Part shown: positions 34,722 to 44,035 of the stretch, piece by piece
Layout of the letters: each line of letters begins with the position of its first letter
How positions within the stretch are numbered: the first letter of the stretch is position 1
Source: Gemmatimonadota bacterium
GTDB taxonomy: Bacteria; Latescibacterota; UBA2968; GCA-2709665
Direction: 5' to 3'
DNA: 64,000 bases
Assembly: GCA_028873695.1 (NCBI GenBank)
Contig: JAPPNU010000028.1
Coordinates: forward strand, 186,001-250,000
Program-made: the position numbers and the translations under genes
Notes under the pieces: model-generated
Database searches by the model: none
The model's input: the letters and a program-made list of their open reading frames with translations, nothing else
What the model was told of the DNA's origin: nothing

Positions 34722-35603
34722 ATTCTTCCGTCCTGAGGACAGTGCCTGGCAGGTTCCTTTCACATATTCCCGGAAGGATTCGCCGATATCGGGGTGGGTC
34801 AGGGCAAACGAAACGGTTGTCTGAAGATACGAAAGGAGGTCGCCGACCGTGTGCCAGTCCCCTTCGACAGCACACGCGTAAACGGCACGGGATTGAACCA
34901 TCAGTTGAATCGCATCGGTGAGCTGGTACTCGCCGCTGTCGGCCGGCGGGATGCGATTCAGAAAATCGAATACATCGGGCTCGAAGATATACCGACCGAG
35001 GCAGGCGAGATTCGAGGGGGCCCGTGCCGGATCCGGCTTTTCCACCAGGCCCTTGACCAGGCGTGCCCCGTTGACGGATTCGGTCCGGACCACGCCGTAA
35101 CTGCCGACGCGTTCCCTTGCTACTTCCTTAACCGCCAGAATCGGCGCCCGGAGTTCCGAATACCGGCCCATCAGCTGACCGATGCACGGAGTTTCCGATA
35201 CGACCAGGTCGTCTCCGAATAACACGGCGAACGGCTCGTCGCCGACGTGGCTGCGGGCTTTGAGGACGGCGTGGCCGGTTCCCAGAAGTTCCCTCTGTCG
35301 AAGATAGTGGATGTCGGCAAGCGCCTCGATGCGTTCAAGGGTTGCCAGCATCGAGCGGTCGTCCCGCTTGGCGAGGGCCTCGCGGAGTTCGACGTTGTGG
35401 TCGAAGTGGTCTTCTATCGCCCGTTTTCCCCTGCCCGTGATGATCAGAATGTCTTCGATGCCGGCTTCGACCAGTTCTTCGACGATGTACTGGATGGCCG
35501 GTTTATCTACGACGGGCATCATCTCTTTGGGCAGGGCCTTGGTGGCGGGCAACATCCGGGTGCCGTGACCGGCAGCCGCGATCACCGCCTTTCGGATTTT
35601 CAA
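34707..35603 (-). CDS. galU: UTP-glucose-1-phosphate uridylyltransferase
   Basis: 298-residue enzyme making UDP-glucose from UTP and glucose-1-phosphate. N-terminal nucleotide motif AAGHGTRMLPATKALPKEM, substrate segment KPAIQYIVEELVEAGIEDIL, and the metal-site FGDDLVV are present. The TTG at 35603 is taken as start because it has GGAGG 6 bp upstream and yields the family-typical MKIRKAVI N-terminus; a frame to 35648 exists but has no such support. It shares a divergent promoter region with purN. UDP-glucose would feed the glycosyltransferases elsewhere in the genome. Confidence 0.94.
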   Translation of the reverse strand: MKIRKAVIAAAGHGTRMLPATKALPKEMMPVVDKPAIQYIVEELVEAGIEDILIITGRGKRAIEDHFDHNVELREALAKRDDRSMLATLERIEALADIHYLRQRELLGTGHAVLKARSHVGDEPFAVLFGDDLVVSETPCIGQLMGRYSELRAPILAVKEVARERVGSYGVVRTESVNGARLVKGLVEKPDPARAPSNLACLGRYIFEPDVFDFLNRIPPADSGEYQLTDAIQLMVQSRAVYACAVEGDWHTVGDLLSYLQTTVSFALTHPDIGESFREYVKGTCQALSSGRKNSPGD

Positions 35604-35658
35604 AGACAACCTCCGATGTGGTGCGGCAGATGAATAAGTGCTTAACAACTATCGGTTT

Positions 35659-35688
35659 AAATAAGGAACGTTGTCGCGATCTTGTCAA
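35659..35688 (-). promoter_or_regulatory. Candidate sigma-70 promoter of galU
   Basis: On the minus strand: TTGACA, 18-bp spacer, TTATTT, followed by a leader of about 50 bases to the TTG start. It lies in the 282-bp divergent region shared with purN. Confidence 0.5.
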
Positions 35689-35733
35689 GTGGATTCTGTC
35701 GTTCCAACCACCTGAACCTGGCCTGCAAAGCGC

Positions 35734-35762
35734 TTGACATCGGGGGGGCGATGGGTTATTTT
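35734..35762 (+). promoter_or_regulatory. Candidate sigma-70 promoter of purN
   Basis: On the plus strand: TTGACA, 17-bp spacer, TATTTT, with a leader of about 120 bases to the GTG start. It faces away from the galU promoter about 45 bp to its left. Confidence 0.5.
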
Positions 35763-35885
35763 GGTTTGGCCGAGTCACTTGTCTCCCCGTCCCGCCGCCG
35801 TTCCGGCCGGCAGGTGACTTCCCGCGTTTCTACATCTTCCCCGCCGGATCATCTGTTGCAGAGTCAGCCATCGGAATGAATCCCC

Positions 35886-36548
35886 GTGTCGCCACGTGGA
35901 ATTGCGAATCCGTCCGGAAGGCATGCCGTCTATTGCCTGGGTGTTCTCGCCTCGGGGGGAGGGACCAACCTCCAGGCGATACTCGACCGGACCGCTTCGG
36001 GACGGCTCCCGGCGCGCGTGGGCGTTGTAATCGGGAACAATAGCAGGTCCGGCGCGCTTGTCCGGGCCAGGCGTGCGGGCGTTCCCGCGATTCACCTCAG
36101 CGGGAGAACGCACCCGCAACCGGGCGCCCTCGACCGTGCGATTGCTGAAACGCTCAGGTTCCACGGCGTCAATCTGGTGGTTCTTGCGGGTTATATGAAG
36201 AAACTCGGGCCGGCGACGCTCGCGATGCATAGAAACCGTATCGTCAATATACACCCCGCGCTGCTACCCGCATTTGGCGGCAGGGGAATGTACGGGGATC
36301 GCGTCCACGAAGCCGTCGTGCAAAGCGGCGCGCAGGTCTCCGGCGCGACCGTACATCTTGTGGACGAGGAATACGACACGGGCCCCATCATTCTGCAGCG
36401 AAGGATCCGCGTTGCGCCCGACGATACGCCGGATTCCCTGGCGCGACGGGTACTTGCCGTAGAGCACGAGTTGTATCCCGAAGCGATCCGCCTGTTCGCG
36501 GAGGGAAGAATCAGGATCGATGGCCGGAAGGTGGAAATACTAGACTGA
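35886..36548 (+). CDS. purN: Phosphoribosylglycinamide formyltransferase
   Basis: 220-residue 10-formyl-THF-dependent GAR transformylase of purine synthesis. It has GVLASGGGTNLQAIL for the phosphate of GAR, the catalytic NIHPALLPAFGGRGMYG (Asn-x-His) and the VDEEYDTGPIILQ segment containing the catalytic Asp. The N-terminus is about 15 residues longer than usual; GTG at 35886 is the only start in frame with the core. It is followed by mreB after 63 bp, so the three genes purN-mreB-mreC may share a transcript. Confidence 0.93.
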   Translation: MSPRGIANPSGRHAVYCLGVLASGGGTNLQAILDRTASGRLPARVGVVIGNNSRSGALVRARRAGVPAIHLSGRTHPQPGALDRAIAETLRFHGVNLVVLAGYMKKLGPATLAMHRNRIVNIHPALLPAFGGRGMYGDRVHEAVVQSGAQVSGATVHLVDEEYDTGPIILQRRIRVAPDDTPDSLARRVLAVEHELYPEAIRLFAEGRIRIDGRKVEILD

Positions 36549-36611
36549 CTGGACAGGTATCGCGACGTTCGAGATCGATTGCTCGGCTAACCCGCTAGAG
36601 AACGGATCGCT

Positions 36612-37631
36612 ATGGCACTTTTTCTTTCCAGATTGCTGTCCAACGACATAGGTATCGATCTGGGTACGGCAAATACCCTGGTTTACGTCAAGGGACAGAA
36701 TATCGTGGTCGACGAGCCGTCAGTGGTGGCGTTGGACCGCAATTCCCACAAACCGCTTGCCATCGGTTCTCATGCCAAGCAGATGATGGGGCGACAGAAC
36801 CCTGATATAGACGTTATACGTCCCCTGCGGAACGGGGTTATTGCCGATTTCGACGTGACGGAAGAAATGCTTCGGCATTTCATCCGCAAGGTTCAGAGAA
36901 ACAGGCTTCTCGTACGCCCGCGGATCGTGATCTGCGTGCCGTCGGGGGTGACTGCCGTAGAAATGCGGGCCGTCAGGGAGTCCGCGGAGCGCGCGGGCGC
37001 CCGGGAGGTGTATATCATCACGGAGCCGATGGCCGCGGCCATCGGCATCGGCCTGCCCGTCGAAGAGGCGGTGGGGTCCATGGTCATCGACATCGGAGGC
37101 GGAACTACCGAAATCGCGGTGATTGCCCTGTCGGGTATCGTGACCTCGAGGTCCATCAAGATCGCGGGAGACGGGATGAACCAAGCCATCATCAGGATGC
37201 TCAGACGAAAACACAACCTCCTGGTGGGGGAGCGGAGCGCGGAGCAAATCAAGTGTGAAATCGGTTCCGCCGGGAAGCTGGACGGTGAATGCCAGCATCC
37301 CTGCCGGGGCCTGGATACGGTAAGCTTCATCCCCAAGACCATTGTCGTCGATTCCGTGGAAATTCGGGAGGCGTTGAACGGTACGGTGAATTCCATTCTG
37401 GAAGCGGTGAGGCAGACCCTGGAGCATACCCCGCCCGAACTTGCAGCCGATATTTTGGACAGGGGCATCATCATGACGGGCGGCGGGGCGCTGCTGCGGG
37501 GGCTGGATCGCAGGTTGATGGAAGAAACGGGCCTGCCCGTTATCGTGGCGGACGACCCGCTCACCTGTGTCGTCCGCGGAACCGGGCGGGTTCTTGAAAA
37601 TATCGACCAGTATCAGAAGATGCTTTTGTAG
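36612..37631 (+). CDS. mreB: Rod shape-determining protein MreB
   Basis: 339-residue bacterial actin that directs lateral wall growth. ATP-site motifs are IGIDLGTANTLVYVKG, IDIGGGTTEIAVIAL and IIMTGGGALLRGLDRRL. The sequence is full length and intact, implying a rod-shaped or elongated cell. mreC follows after 22 bp. It does not carry an obvious N-terminal amphipathic extension beyond MALFLSRLLS, which itself may serve for membrane binding. Confidence 0.97.
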   Translation: MALFLSRLLSNDIGIDLGTANTLVYVKGQNIVVDEPSVVALDRNSHKPLAIGSHAKQMMGRQNPDIDVIRPLRNGVIADFDVTEEMLRHFIRKVQRNRLLVRPRIVICVPSGVTAVEMRAVRESAERAGAREVYIITEPMAAAIGIGLPVEEAVGSMVIDIGGGTTEIAVIALSGIVTSRSIKIAGDGMNQAIIRMLRRKHNLLVGERSAEQIKCEIGSAGKLDGECQHPCRGLDTVSFIPKTIVVDSVEIREALNGTVNSILEAVRQTLEHTPPELAADILDRGIIMTGGGALLRGLDRRLMEETGLPVIVADDPLTCVVRGTGRVLENIDQYQKMLL

Positions 37632-37653
37632 TCGATAATGGTTTGGATGACCG

Positions 37654-38463
37654 ATGCAGTGGCTGTTTGTTTTTTTGCGCGGACACCGTGCCTATGTCGC
37701 GTTGGGCGTGGCCGTCCTTGTGTCGTTCAGTCTCATGGCGCTTGGCCGATCTGACGGCGTGGCGTTGGCGAGGGGCATCGCCGCCGGACTGATGAAGGCC
37801 GGTCATGGGTTGTTCACATGGCCGATGGAACTCTCCAGGCTTCGCCATGAGAATCGTGTTCTGCGGGATCAGAATCTGCGTATCTCGCTCGAATTGCTCG
37901 AACTGCGTGAAGCGCGAATGGAGAATCTCCGGCTTCGCGCGTTACTCGACTTTCGCACAAAGGCGGAAGGCACCTATCTGGTGGCAAGGGTGGTCGCCCG
38001 GGACCCGAACCGTGTGCTGAACACGGTACTCCTGGATATCGGCGCATCCGACGGGTTGGAGAAACGCATGCCCGTGGTAACTGCGGACGGGCTCGTCGGG
38101 CGCGTACTCGAGGTTCACCCGCACACTGCCGTGGTTCAGCTGTTGCTGGATCGAAATTGCAGGGTGAGCGCGATCGTGCAGCGCGACGAACGCACCTCGG
38201 GCATCGTTACGTGCGAAAACGGCAGCTTTTTTCTCAGGCATGTGTCGGTCCGCAGCGAGGTGTCCGAAGGCGACCGGGTAATCTCTTCTGGTCTGGGGGG
38301 TGTGTTTCCCAAGGGTCTCCTGATTGGCATGGTTTCACGTGTGGGTGAACGCGATCAGGCGCTTTTCAGGGAAGTCCAGCTGACTCCCAGCGTCGATTTT
38401 TTCAATTTGGAGGAAGTCTTCGTCCTGAAATCCGCGGACGTGAAGGATGCCGGACCGGGTTGA
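37654..38463 (+). CDS. mreC: Rod shape-determining protein MreC
   Basis: 269-residue inner-membrane protein with one N-terminal helix (about residues 8-30), a coiled coil (about 60-95, rich in Glu/Leu/Arg: SLELLELREARMENLRLRAL) and the two beta-barrel periplasmic domain with DIGASDGLEKRMPVV and the repeated GLVGRV/VISSGLGGVFPKGLLIGMV signatures. It couples MreB to penicillin-binding proteins. The usual next genes mreD, pbp2 and rodA are absent; a strong terminator ends the unit instead. Confidence 0.94.
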   Translation: MQWLFVFLRGHRAYVALGVAVLVSFSLMALGRSDGVALARGIAAGLMKAGHGLFTWPMELSRLRHENRVLRDQNLRISLELLELREARMENLRLRALLDFRTKAEGTYLVARVVARDPNRVLNTVLLDIGASDGLEKRMPVVTADGLVGRVLEVHPHTAVVQLLLDRNCRVSAIVQRDERTSGIVTCENGSFFLRHVSVRSEVSEGDRVISSGLGGVFPKGLLIGMVSRVGERDQALFREVQLTPSVDFFNLEEVFVLKSADVKDAGPG

Positions 38464-38509
38464 GCGCACCCGGCTCGGCGCCACCGTGCGGCGGGCCGCT
38501 TTACCCTTG

Positions 38510-39982
38510 CTAGGAACGGTCGGCTTTCTTAATTTCCCTGAGGCGTTTGGCTTCAGGGGTTTTTTTATAATGTTTATCCAGTGGAAAACATCCCGATATC
38601 ATCCCGTTCCTGGGCGCAGTCGTGCAGTCACTGAACGTCCGACAGATCGCCCGGGTATTCACTTCTCCTTTCCTGAGGACGTCCAGAGGAAGCTGCGGAT
38701 AGGAGAGGACCATCCTGCCCAGGCCGACAAAGTCCACCTGTTTGTCACGTACAAGCGCCTGAGCGACGTGCGGCAGGAATTCCTGAAGGTAAGAATAACC
38801 CGTACCCACCACGATCAGGCCGGGGTGCCGCGCCTTGATCCGCCGAACCACGTCGATCTGGCGCGCGACGCCGATCAGGGGATCTTCAGGAGGCAGGTAT
38901 CCGTCTGAAGGCGGATAATACGCGGGACGCTGAATGTGGGGATTGTAATACGGGCTGCCGGCCGAAAGATTGACCAGCCTTATATCCAGACGTTCGAGCA
39001 GGTCGAGAAACTGGTAAGGTTCGGCGAGGTCCGGAACCACGGGATTTTTTGGATTGGCGCCAAACCCGAATGTATAGGGCAGACAGTGGTCGAAGTCTTC
39101 CGGCACGCCGGCGCCCTTTACACGACCGTCAGACGGTATCGGATCCGGCCGGAACGGAACGAAGTCGAACGCGCTGAGTCGCACACCGATCCGGAGATCC
39201 GGAGCAACGGCCCGGATTCCGTGTACGACCTCGCGGAGAAATCGGGTCCGGTTTTCGAGCGTACCCCCATAGGGACCCTCGCGTGTGACGGCGCTCAGGA
39301 ACTCGTGCCCCAGATAACCGTGACAATGTTTGATGTCCACGAACTGGTAGCCCAGATCAGCCGCCATTCGCGCGGCGCGCACGTAGTCGTCTATAACGGA
39401 TCGTATTTCCGCGTCTGACATTACGGGGTGATTCGGGTCCACGCCGAATCTGGCGTCGAGGATGGGATGCCTGTAAAGGATTCTGGGTTCCATCCCGTTC
39501 CGGAGCGTGGGCCGGCAGAACCGTCCCGAGTGCGTGAGTTGCAGACCGACGACCAGGTCGTCCGTGCCGCCAACGTGTTGTCGATGGGCTGCCCGAAGGA
39601 CTTCCAGGAGTTCAGCGAGGCCGCGTCGGGTGTGTTCCGCCGCGTACAACTGGTTGGGGTTTGCGCGGGCCTCGGGTCGAACGGCAATTGCCTCCCCTCC
39701 CCAGATCAGTTTTGCTCCACTGAGTCCGAAACGGCGCCACCTGCGACGGGTGTATTTCGAAGGATTTCCATCGGTGAGCCCGTCCCATCCTTCCATCGGA
39801 TGGATTGCAAACCGATTGCCGATGGATGCCGGACTGAAAGGGAAGGGTTGTGCGAGTGGAGAATCGGAAGCCGTGAGGATGTGCCTGTCGCATGGCAACG
39901 CCAGACCGAGGGCCTCAAGGCGGTTCTGAAAAGCCTCGACGGTCTTCAGATGTCCGATGCGGACGATGTCTCCACCCGGCAT
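38510..39982 (-). CDS. NADH:flavin oxidoreductase (old yellow enzyme family)
   Basis: 490-residue FMN TIM-barrel protein of the OYE/2,4-dienoyl-CoA reductase N-terminal-domain type. Seen are [13 protein letters not shown] near the FMN site, [11 protein letters not shown], the substrate-side [28 protein letters not shown] (His-x-x-His-like pair), the [13 protein letters not shown] segment and the C-terminal phosphate-binding [11 protein letters not shown]. After the barrel comes a Cys cluster CRTFSDC...MISGC where dienoyl-CoA reductases bind an Fe-S cluster, but the NAD(P)/FAD domains of those proteins are lacking. The start at 39982 has AGGAA upstream. The 3' end of the gene carries the mreBC terminator on the opposite strand. 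Confidence 0.85.
   Translation of the reverse strand: MPGGDIVRIGHLKTVEAFQNRLEALGLALPCDRHILTASDSPLAQPFPFSPASIGNRFAIHPMEGWDGLTDGNPSKYTRRRWRRFGLSGAKLIWGGEAIAVRPEARANPNQLYAAEHTRRGLAELLEVLRAAHRQHVGGTDDLVVGLQLTHSGRFCRPTLRNGMEPRILYRHPILDARFGVDPNHPVMSDAEIRSVIDDYVRAARMAADLGYQFVDIKHCHGYLGHEFLSAVTREGPYGGTLENRTRFLREVVHGIRAVAPDLRIGVRLSAFDFVPFRPDPIPSDGRVKGAGVPEDFDHCLPYTFGFGANPKNPVVPDLAEPYQFLDLLERLDIRLVNLSAGSPYYNPHIQRPAYYPPSDGYLPPEDPLIGVARQIDVVRRIKARHPGLIVVGTGYSYLQEFLPHVAQALVRDKQVDFVGLGRMVLSYPQLPLDVLRKGEVNTRAICRTFSDCTTAPRNGMISGCFPLDKHYKKTPEAKRLREIKKADRS
38536..38566 (+). terminator. Intrinsic terminator of mreBC
   Basis: Stem CCCTGAGGC/GCTTCAGGG (9 bp, one G-T pair) with loop GTTTG, followed by seven T. 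It lies about 70 bp after the mreC stop and inside the 3' coding end of the convergent oxidoreductase gene. Confidence 0.85.
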
Positions 39983-40116
39983 GAGATTATTCCTGGTGCG
40001 GTATCGCGGGGACGCGCTTCGCTGGAACCCTGTTTTCCCGCGCTGCACACGCGGGTTTTGAAATATAGTGAATCACCAATGACGGCGCAAATCACCAATC
40101 TCAACGGGAGGCGGGC

Positions 40117-42051
40117 ATGACGTTGGCGCGCGGCAAGAGAGCTTGGCGGTCCCGCCGTGATTTCGAGACGTGTACCGGCAGGGGTATCTCCATTCCGGAA
40201 AACGCCGTCCTGCTTCGGCGCGGCGTGACGGTCGCAGACGAAATGGGCAATTGCAGCAGGAACGATCGGGAAGCGGTCTTCGGGCTGCGGCAGGCCCGCA
40301 AGACGTTTTTCATCCCGTCGATGGGCGCTTCCGGTGCGCTGCTCTGTCCCTACCTCCTTTGTGACCGGGCCGACGGCGAGATGGAGATCCTGGTAAACGG
40401 TCATCCGCTGAGGGTCGGCTGGTCGGGTGACCGGGACTACTGGCAGGACCGGTGGCAGCCGCTGGAGATTCCGGCCGGCTGGCTCAGCCAGGGTCACAAC
40501 GAGGTGATATTCAGGGCGCTGGGAGACGCGGTCTGGACACTGCTGGTGGAGGAGAGCGTTCAGCCGGAGCGAAGCGCCGTTAGCGAAGACGGCGGTCAGA
40601 CCTGGCGCATCGAGTCTATAGGCGTCAACGACCGTGCTCGCGGAGAATACATGGTCCGGCTCTGGCTGGACCAATATGCGGCGTCGGGCGAAGTCTGTTC
40701 CAATGCCGTGGATCTTCTCGGCCTGGTTTCGGAAGGTGGTATTGCCGCAGCCGGCCACGTCGACGCGGTCCGGTTGACGGCAGACGTCCGGACGCCCGAG
40801 GGCTGTACCGCGCGACTGCAGTGGCGCGCCGGACCGTGTCCGGCTTACAGCCCGAAGACCTGGACGGCGTGGGCGCCGTCGTCCGAATCGATCGTGCCGG
40901 GCAGCGACGCCAGGTTTTTGCAGTGGCGAATGGTCCTGCGAACCGATCGGCCTTCGCAGACGCCCGAGGTCGAGGCGGTATCGCTTGCCGTCACGGCGCG
41001 GGCTGACAAGCCGGCGGCCCGAATCGTCGATTCCAAAAACCCCGCGCTGGTTCGCAGTTCCTACCGGTTTTCGCATCTGCCGGCGGATTCGAAACGGGGA
41101 CGGATCCTCAGGGATCGATGGCAACTCGACGACGTCATCCGTCCCGCGAAAACCGAGTTCGAGGCGTTTCTTCATTTGCGACAGTGGGTGAGGGAGCAGT
41201 GGGAGGACGGCTGGAACATGGGCGACATTGAATTCTGCCCCCCCTGGGACGCCATGGTCATACTGAGTCTCGCAAGCCGCAAGCTGAGCCTCGGCATGTG
41301 TACGCACTATGCGACCGTGATGTCACACTGTGCCGCGGCGCTGGGGTTTACGGCGCGAACCCAGATCATGCGTTCACATTGCATCAACGAAGTCTGGTCG
41401 AACCAATACGGCAAGTGGGTGGCCATGGACGTCGGCGGAGATGCCAACGACGAGACGAAATTCACTTACCATTTCGAACGCAGGGGCGTGCCGCTCTCGG
41501 CGTTGGAAGCGCACCGCGCGTGGGTGAAACAGGACTTCGCGGACGTAAGAATCGCCCCGGAGCCGCCGCCATCGATTGCCGGGAGGTTTCAGGTGGCCGG
41601 GCGATTGAAGTTATTCGAGCGGTTCATGATCTCCCTTCGGAACGACGAACTGGAAACGATGGGACCGGGAGAGCCCGAACATGGAAAGATCTCATACCAC
41701 TTTAACAGATATCTGTTCTGGCAGGACGAGGACACCGCCCCATTGCCCTGGTTCTCCCAACATACGGAGCGTGCCGGAGACCTCTACTGGACTCCGAATC
41801 GGGCCGAGATTCACCTTCAGCAGGCAGACGAACCCGATGCGCTTCGCGTGGCGCTGGATACGGAAACCGCGAATCTGAGGGGTTTCGAGGTCAGCATCGA
41901 TGGCGGGACCTGGGAGGAAAAACGGGAGTCCGCCTTCAAATGGCGCCTGAACGGGCAGGTGAACACGCTGTCCGTCAGGCCTGTGAATGCATTCGGGCGC
42001 CGCGGAGCGGAAAGTTCCGTGGTTGTCAGGGCGGCCGGTACATCGGGATGA
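40117..42051 (+). CDS. Transglutaminase-fold protein
   Basis: 644-residue cytosolic protein with no signal peptide. The N-terminal two-thirds looks like beta-sandwich modules (about 1-300). A transglutaminase-like core spans about 350-470 with the full papain-like triad: Cys395 in LGMCTHYATVMSHCAAALGF, His421 in RSHCINEVWSNQYG and Asp in WVAMDVGG (about 437). The C-terminus (about 530-644) is again beta-rich. Bacterial members mostly act as cysteine proteases or amidases rather than cross-linkers. It is the first gene of a six-gene operon with esterases, a PLP enzyme and a CehA-like hydrolase, and is divergent from the OYE gene. Confidence 0.8.
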   Translation: MTLARGKRAWRSRRDFETCTGRGISIPENAVLLRRGVTVADEMGNCSRNDREAVFGLRQARKTFFIPSMGASGALLCPYLLCDRADGEMEILVNGHPLRVGWSGDRDYWQDRWQPLEIPAGWLSQGHNEVIFRALGDAVWTLLVEESVQPERSAVSEDGGQTWRIESIGVNDRARGEYMVRLWLDQYAASGEVCSNAVDLLGLVSEGGIAAAGHVDAVRLTADVRTPEGCTARLQWRAGPCPAYSPKTWTAWAPSSESIVPGSDARFLQWRMVLRTDRPSQTPEVEAVSLAVTARADKPAARIVDSKNPALVRSSYRFSHLPADSKRGRILRDRWQLDDVIRPAKTEFEAFLHLRQWVREQWEDGWNMGDIEFCPPWDAMVILSLASRKLSLGMCTHYATVMSHCAAALGFTARTQIMRSHCINEVWSNQYGKWVAMDVGGDANDETKFTYHFERRGVPLSALEAHRAWVKQDFADVRIAPEPPPSIAGRFQVAGRLKLFERFMISLRNDELETMGPGEPEHGKISYHFNRYLFWQDEDTAPLPWFSQHTERAGDLYWTPNRAEIHLQQADEPDALRVALDTETANLRGFEVSIDGGTWEEKRESAFKWRLNGQVNTLSVRPVNAFGRRGAESSVVVRAAGTSG

Positions 42052-42075
42052 TTGCTGCGAACGGACGGAGGCTGC

Positions 42076-43005
42076 ATGGACAGAGTCGCCATTGAGAATT
42101 TCGGTACGTCGATGGTGCGACCCGGCGATTTCGACGCGTTCTGGAACGACGTGGTCGATGCCGCGGAGCGGATTCCGCTGAATAGCTCCGTGGTACGGAG
42201 TTCGCTGCGGTCCACGCCCGAAGTGGACGTTTTTAACGTCCACTTCGACAGTATAGACGGCGTCAGGATCGCGGGCTGGTACTGCCTGCCGGCGAAACGC
42301 GAAAGAACGCTGCCCGCAATCCTCCATGTTCCGGGGTATATCGGGGAGCCCCGATTGCCAAAACAGGAAGCCCTTGAGGGGTACGCGGTTTTCAGTGTCG
42401 CCCCGCGGGGAAAACTCAGGAGCAACGGACAGTTCAATCCCGGATATCCGGGGCTGCTAACGCATAACATCGTGGATCGGAATACCTATTCCTATCGCGG
42501 GTTTTATATCGATGCCGTGCGCGGGTTCGACTTTCTGGCCGGCAGGGACGAGGTGGATTCGGAGCGGATCGGCGTGACCGGAAGCAGTCAGGGCGGCGGG
42601 TTGACGCTTGTGGTCGCAGCGCTGAGAGACCCGACTGCCGGGGCTGCGGGAGCGCCGTATCTGTGCGGGTTCATGGACGCGATCCGCCTCACCCATACGT
42701 ATCCGTATCAGGAAATACGTGACTATCTAAGGCTCTATCCCGAGAGGGAGGTTATTGTACGAGAGACGCTTGGGTACTTCGACGGGATTCACTTCGGCCC
42801 GCGGATTACGTGTCCGATCATCGTCAACGTGGGACTGCAGGACAATATCTGTCCGCCCGAAACCGGGTACGCGGCCTTCCGTGCGATTGCGTCGAGCAAC
42901 AAGCGAATGTACGCGTACGACGGCCACGGGCACGATGCGGGCGTCGTGGAGCACGGCGCCGTGATTCGCGCCTTTTTCGAGAAACACCTGAAGAATCACC
43001 CTTGA
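42076..43005 (+). CDS. Acetylxylan esterase-family hydrolase
   Basis: 309-residue alpha/beta-hydrolase of the AXE1/cephalosporin C deacetylase family, which removes acetyl groups from sugars or other acyl esters. The triad is visible: nucleophile Ser171 in GVTGSSQGGGLTL, Asp in VNVGLQDNICPPE and His in DGHGHDAGV. No signal peptide is present, so it acts on imported substrate. GGAGG 6 bp before the ATG at 42076 fixes the start; an in-frame codon at 42052 is too near the previous stop. It is 24 bp from the transglutaminase-fold gene and 55 bp from its inactive paralogue. Confidence 0.9.
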   Translation: MDRVAIENFGTSMVRPGDFDAFWNDVVDAAERIPLNSSVVRSSLRSTPEVDVFNVHFDSIDGVRIAGWYCLPAKRERTLPAILHVPGYIGEPRLPKQEALEGYAVFSVAPRGKLRSNGQFNPGYPGLLTHNIVDRNTYSYRGFYIDAVRGFDFLAGRDEVDSERIGVTGSSQGGGLTLVVAALRDPTAGAAGAPYLCGFMDAIRLTHTYPYQEIRDYLRLYPEREVIVRETLGYFDGIHFGPRITCPIIVNVGLQDNICPPETGYAAFRAIASSNKRMYAYDGHGHDAGVVEHGAVIRAFFEKHLKNHP

Positions 43006-43060
43006 CGGCGAATCCCGGAGGCGGGACTGCAACCGCCCCGGGCCCGAGGAGAACGCGTCG

Positions 43061-43966
43061 ATGCAAGATCAATTCCAACCGACCACGGCCAGGCCCGATG
43101 ACTTCGATACGTACTGGAATCGAACGATGGAAGCGCTGGACGCCACCCCGATGGCGCCCGAAGCGGAAGTCCTGCCCATTCGGTGTACCGGGTTCTCAAC
43201 GACCTACGGCGTGCGTTTCACGAGCATCGGGCCGTACCGGCTGTTCGGCTATCTGAGTATCCCCCACGGGGAGGGTCCGTTTCCAACACTGGTGTATTTC
43301 ACGCGCCTTCAGAGCGTGGTGGAGCCGCTTCCGCAGGGTGACGCGATCGAAAAGCAGGGCCGGTTCCTGGTATTTGCCATGGCGGCACGGGGACAGCGCA
43401 ACGCTGACAAACCTTATTCAGCGTCGTTCCCCGGACTGTACGCGGACGGTATCGAAGACCCTGAGACGTACGTTATGCGAGGCATCGTGGCCGACTGTTG
43501 CCGGGCGATGGACTACGTGCTCACCCGCCCGGAAGCGGACCGGAAACGTATCGTGGGGATCGGGCAGAACGAGATGCCGCTGCTGGCCGCGGCGCTGCGC
43601 GGTGGAATGACGCACGTCGTCGCTTCTCCGTCCTTCTTCTATGGCGCCATGGACCGGGCGGGGAGTACGGAAAGCTATCCTCTGGAGGAGATCAACGATT
43701 ACTTGCGCCAATTCCCTGACCGCCGCGACAGGGTCGCGCGCACGGTTTCCTATTTCGACCCCATGTTTTTTGCCCCGGGGATCACGGTGCCGGCCCTGTT
43801 ATGGGGCAGCAGGCATATGCTCGGGGCTTTGGTCGACGCCATGCCGGGCGCCGCTGAGGTCCGTGCCTCGGAACACTCCCGCTACAGGGACGGGGTTTTT
43901 GAAGAGCACTGGATCGCGCGCCATCTGGGACTGAAGGACGTTATTCTGCCCGCGCACTGGCGGTAG
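43061..43966 (+). CDS. Acetylxylan esterase-like protein lacking the catalytic triad
   Basis: 301-residue paralogue of the preceding esterase, aligning along its length (for example DDFDTYWNRTM with DFDAFWNDVV, and EEINDYLRQFPDRRDRVART with QEIRDYLRLYPEREVIVRET). The nucleophile elbow GSSQGG has become GIGQNE, with Gly168 in place of Ser. The Asp segment VGLQDNICPP reads WGSRHMLGAL, and the His segment GHGHDAG reads EHSRYRDG. All three catalytic residues appear lost while the fold and reading frame are intact. This suggests a pseudoenzyme with a binding, scaffold or regulatory role beside its active sister, rather than a decaying gene. Confidence 0.82.
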   Translation: MQDQFQPTTARPDDFDTYWNRTMEALDATPMAPEAEVLPIRCTGFSTTYGVRFTSIGPYRLFGYLSIPHGEGPFPTLVYFTRLQSVVEPLPQGDAIEKQGRFLVFAMAARGQRNADKPYSASFPGLYADGIEDPETYVMRGIVADCCRAMDYVLTRPEADRKRIVGIGQNEMPLLAAALRGGMTHVVASPSFFYGAMDRAGSTESYPLEEINDYLRQFPDRRDRVARTVSYFDPMFFAPGITVPALLWGSRHMLGALVDAMPGAAEVRASEHSRYRDGVFEEHWIARHLGLKDVILPAHWR

Positions 43967-44035
43967 GGCGGTGACCCTCACCGGGAATTCGGACGCGGGT
44001 TTCGAAATTCATGGGGTCAATCGGGGCTCGGAACG

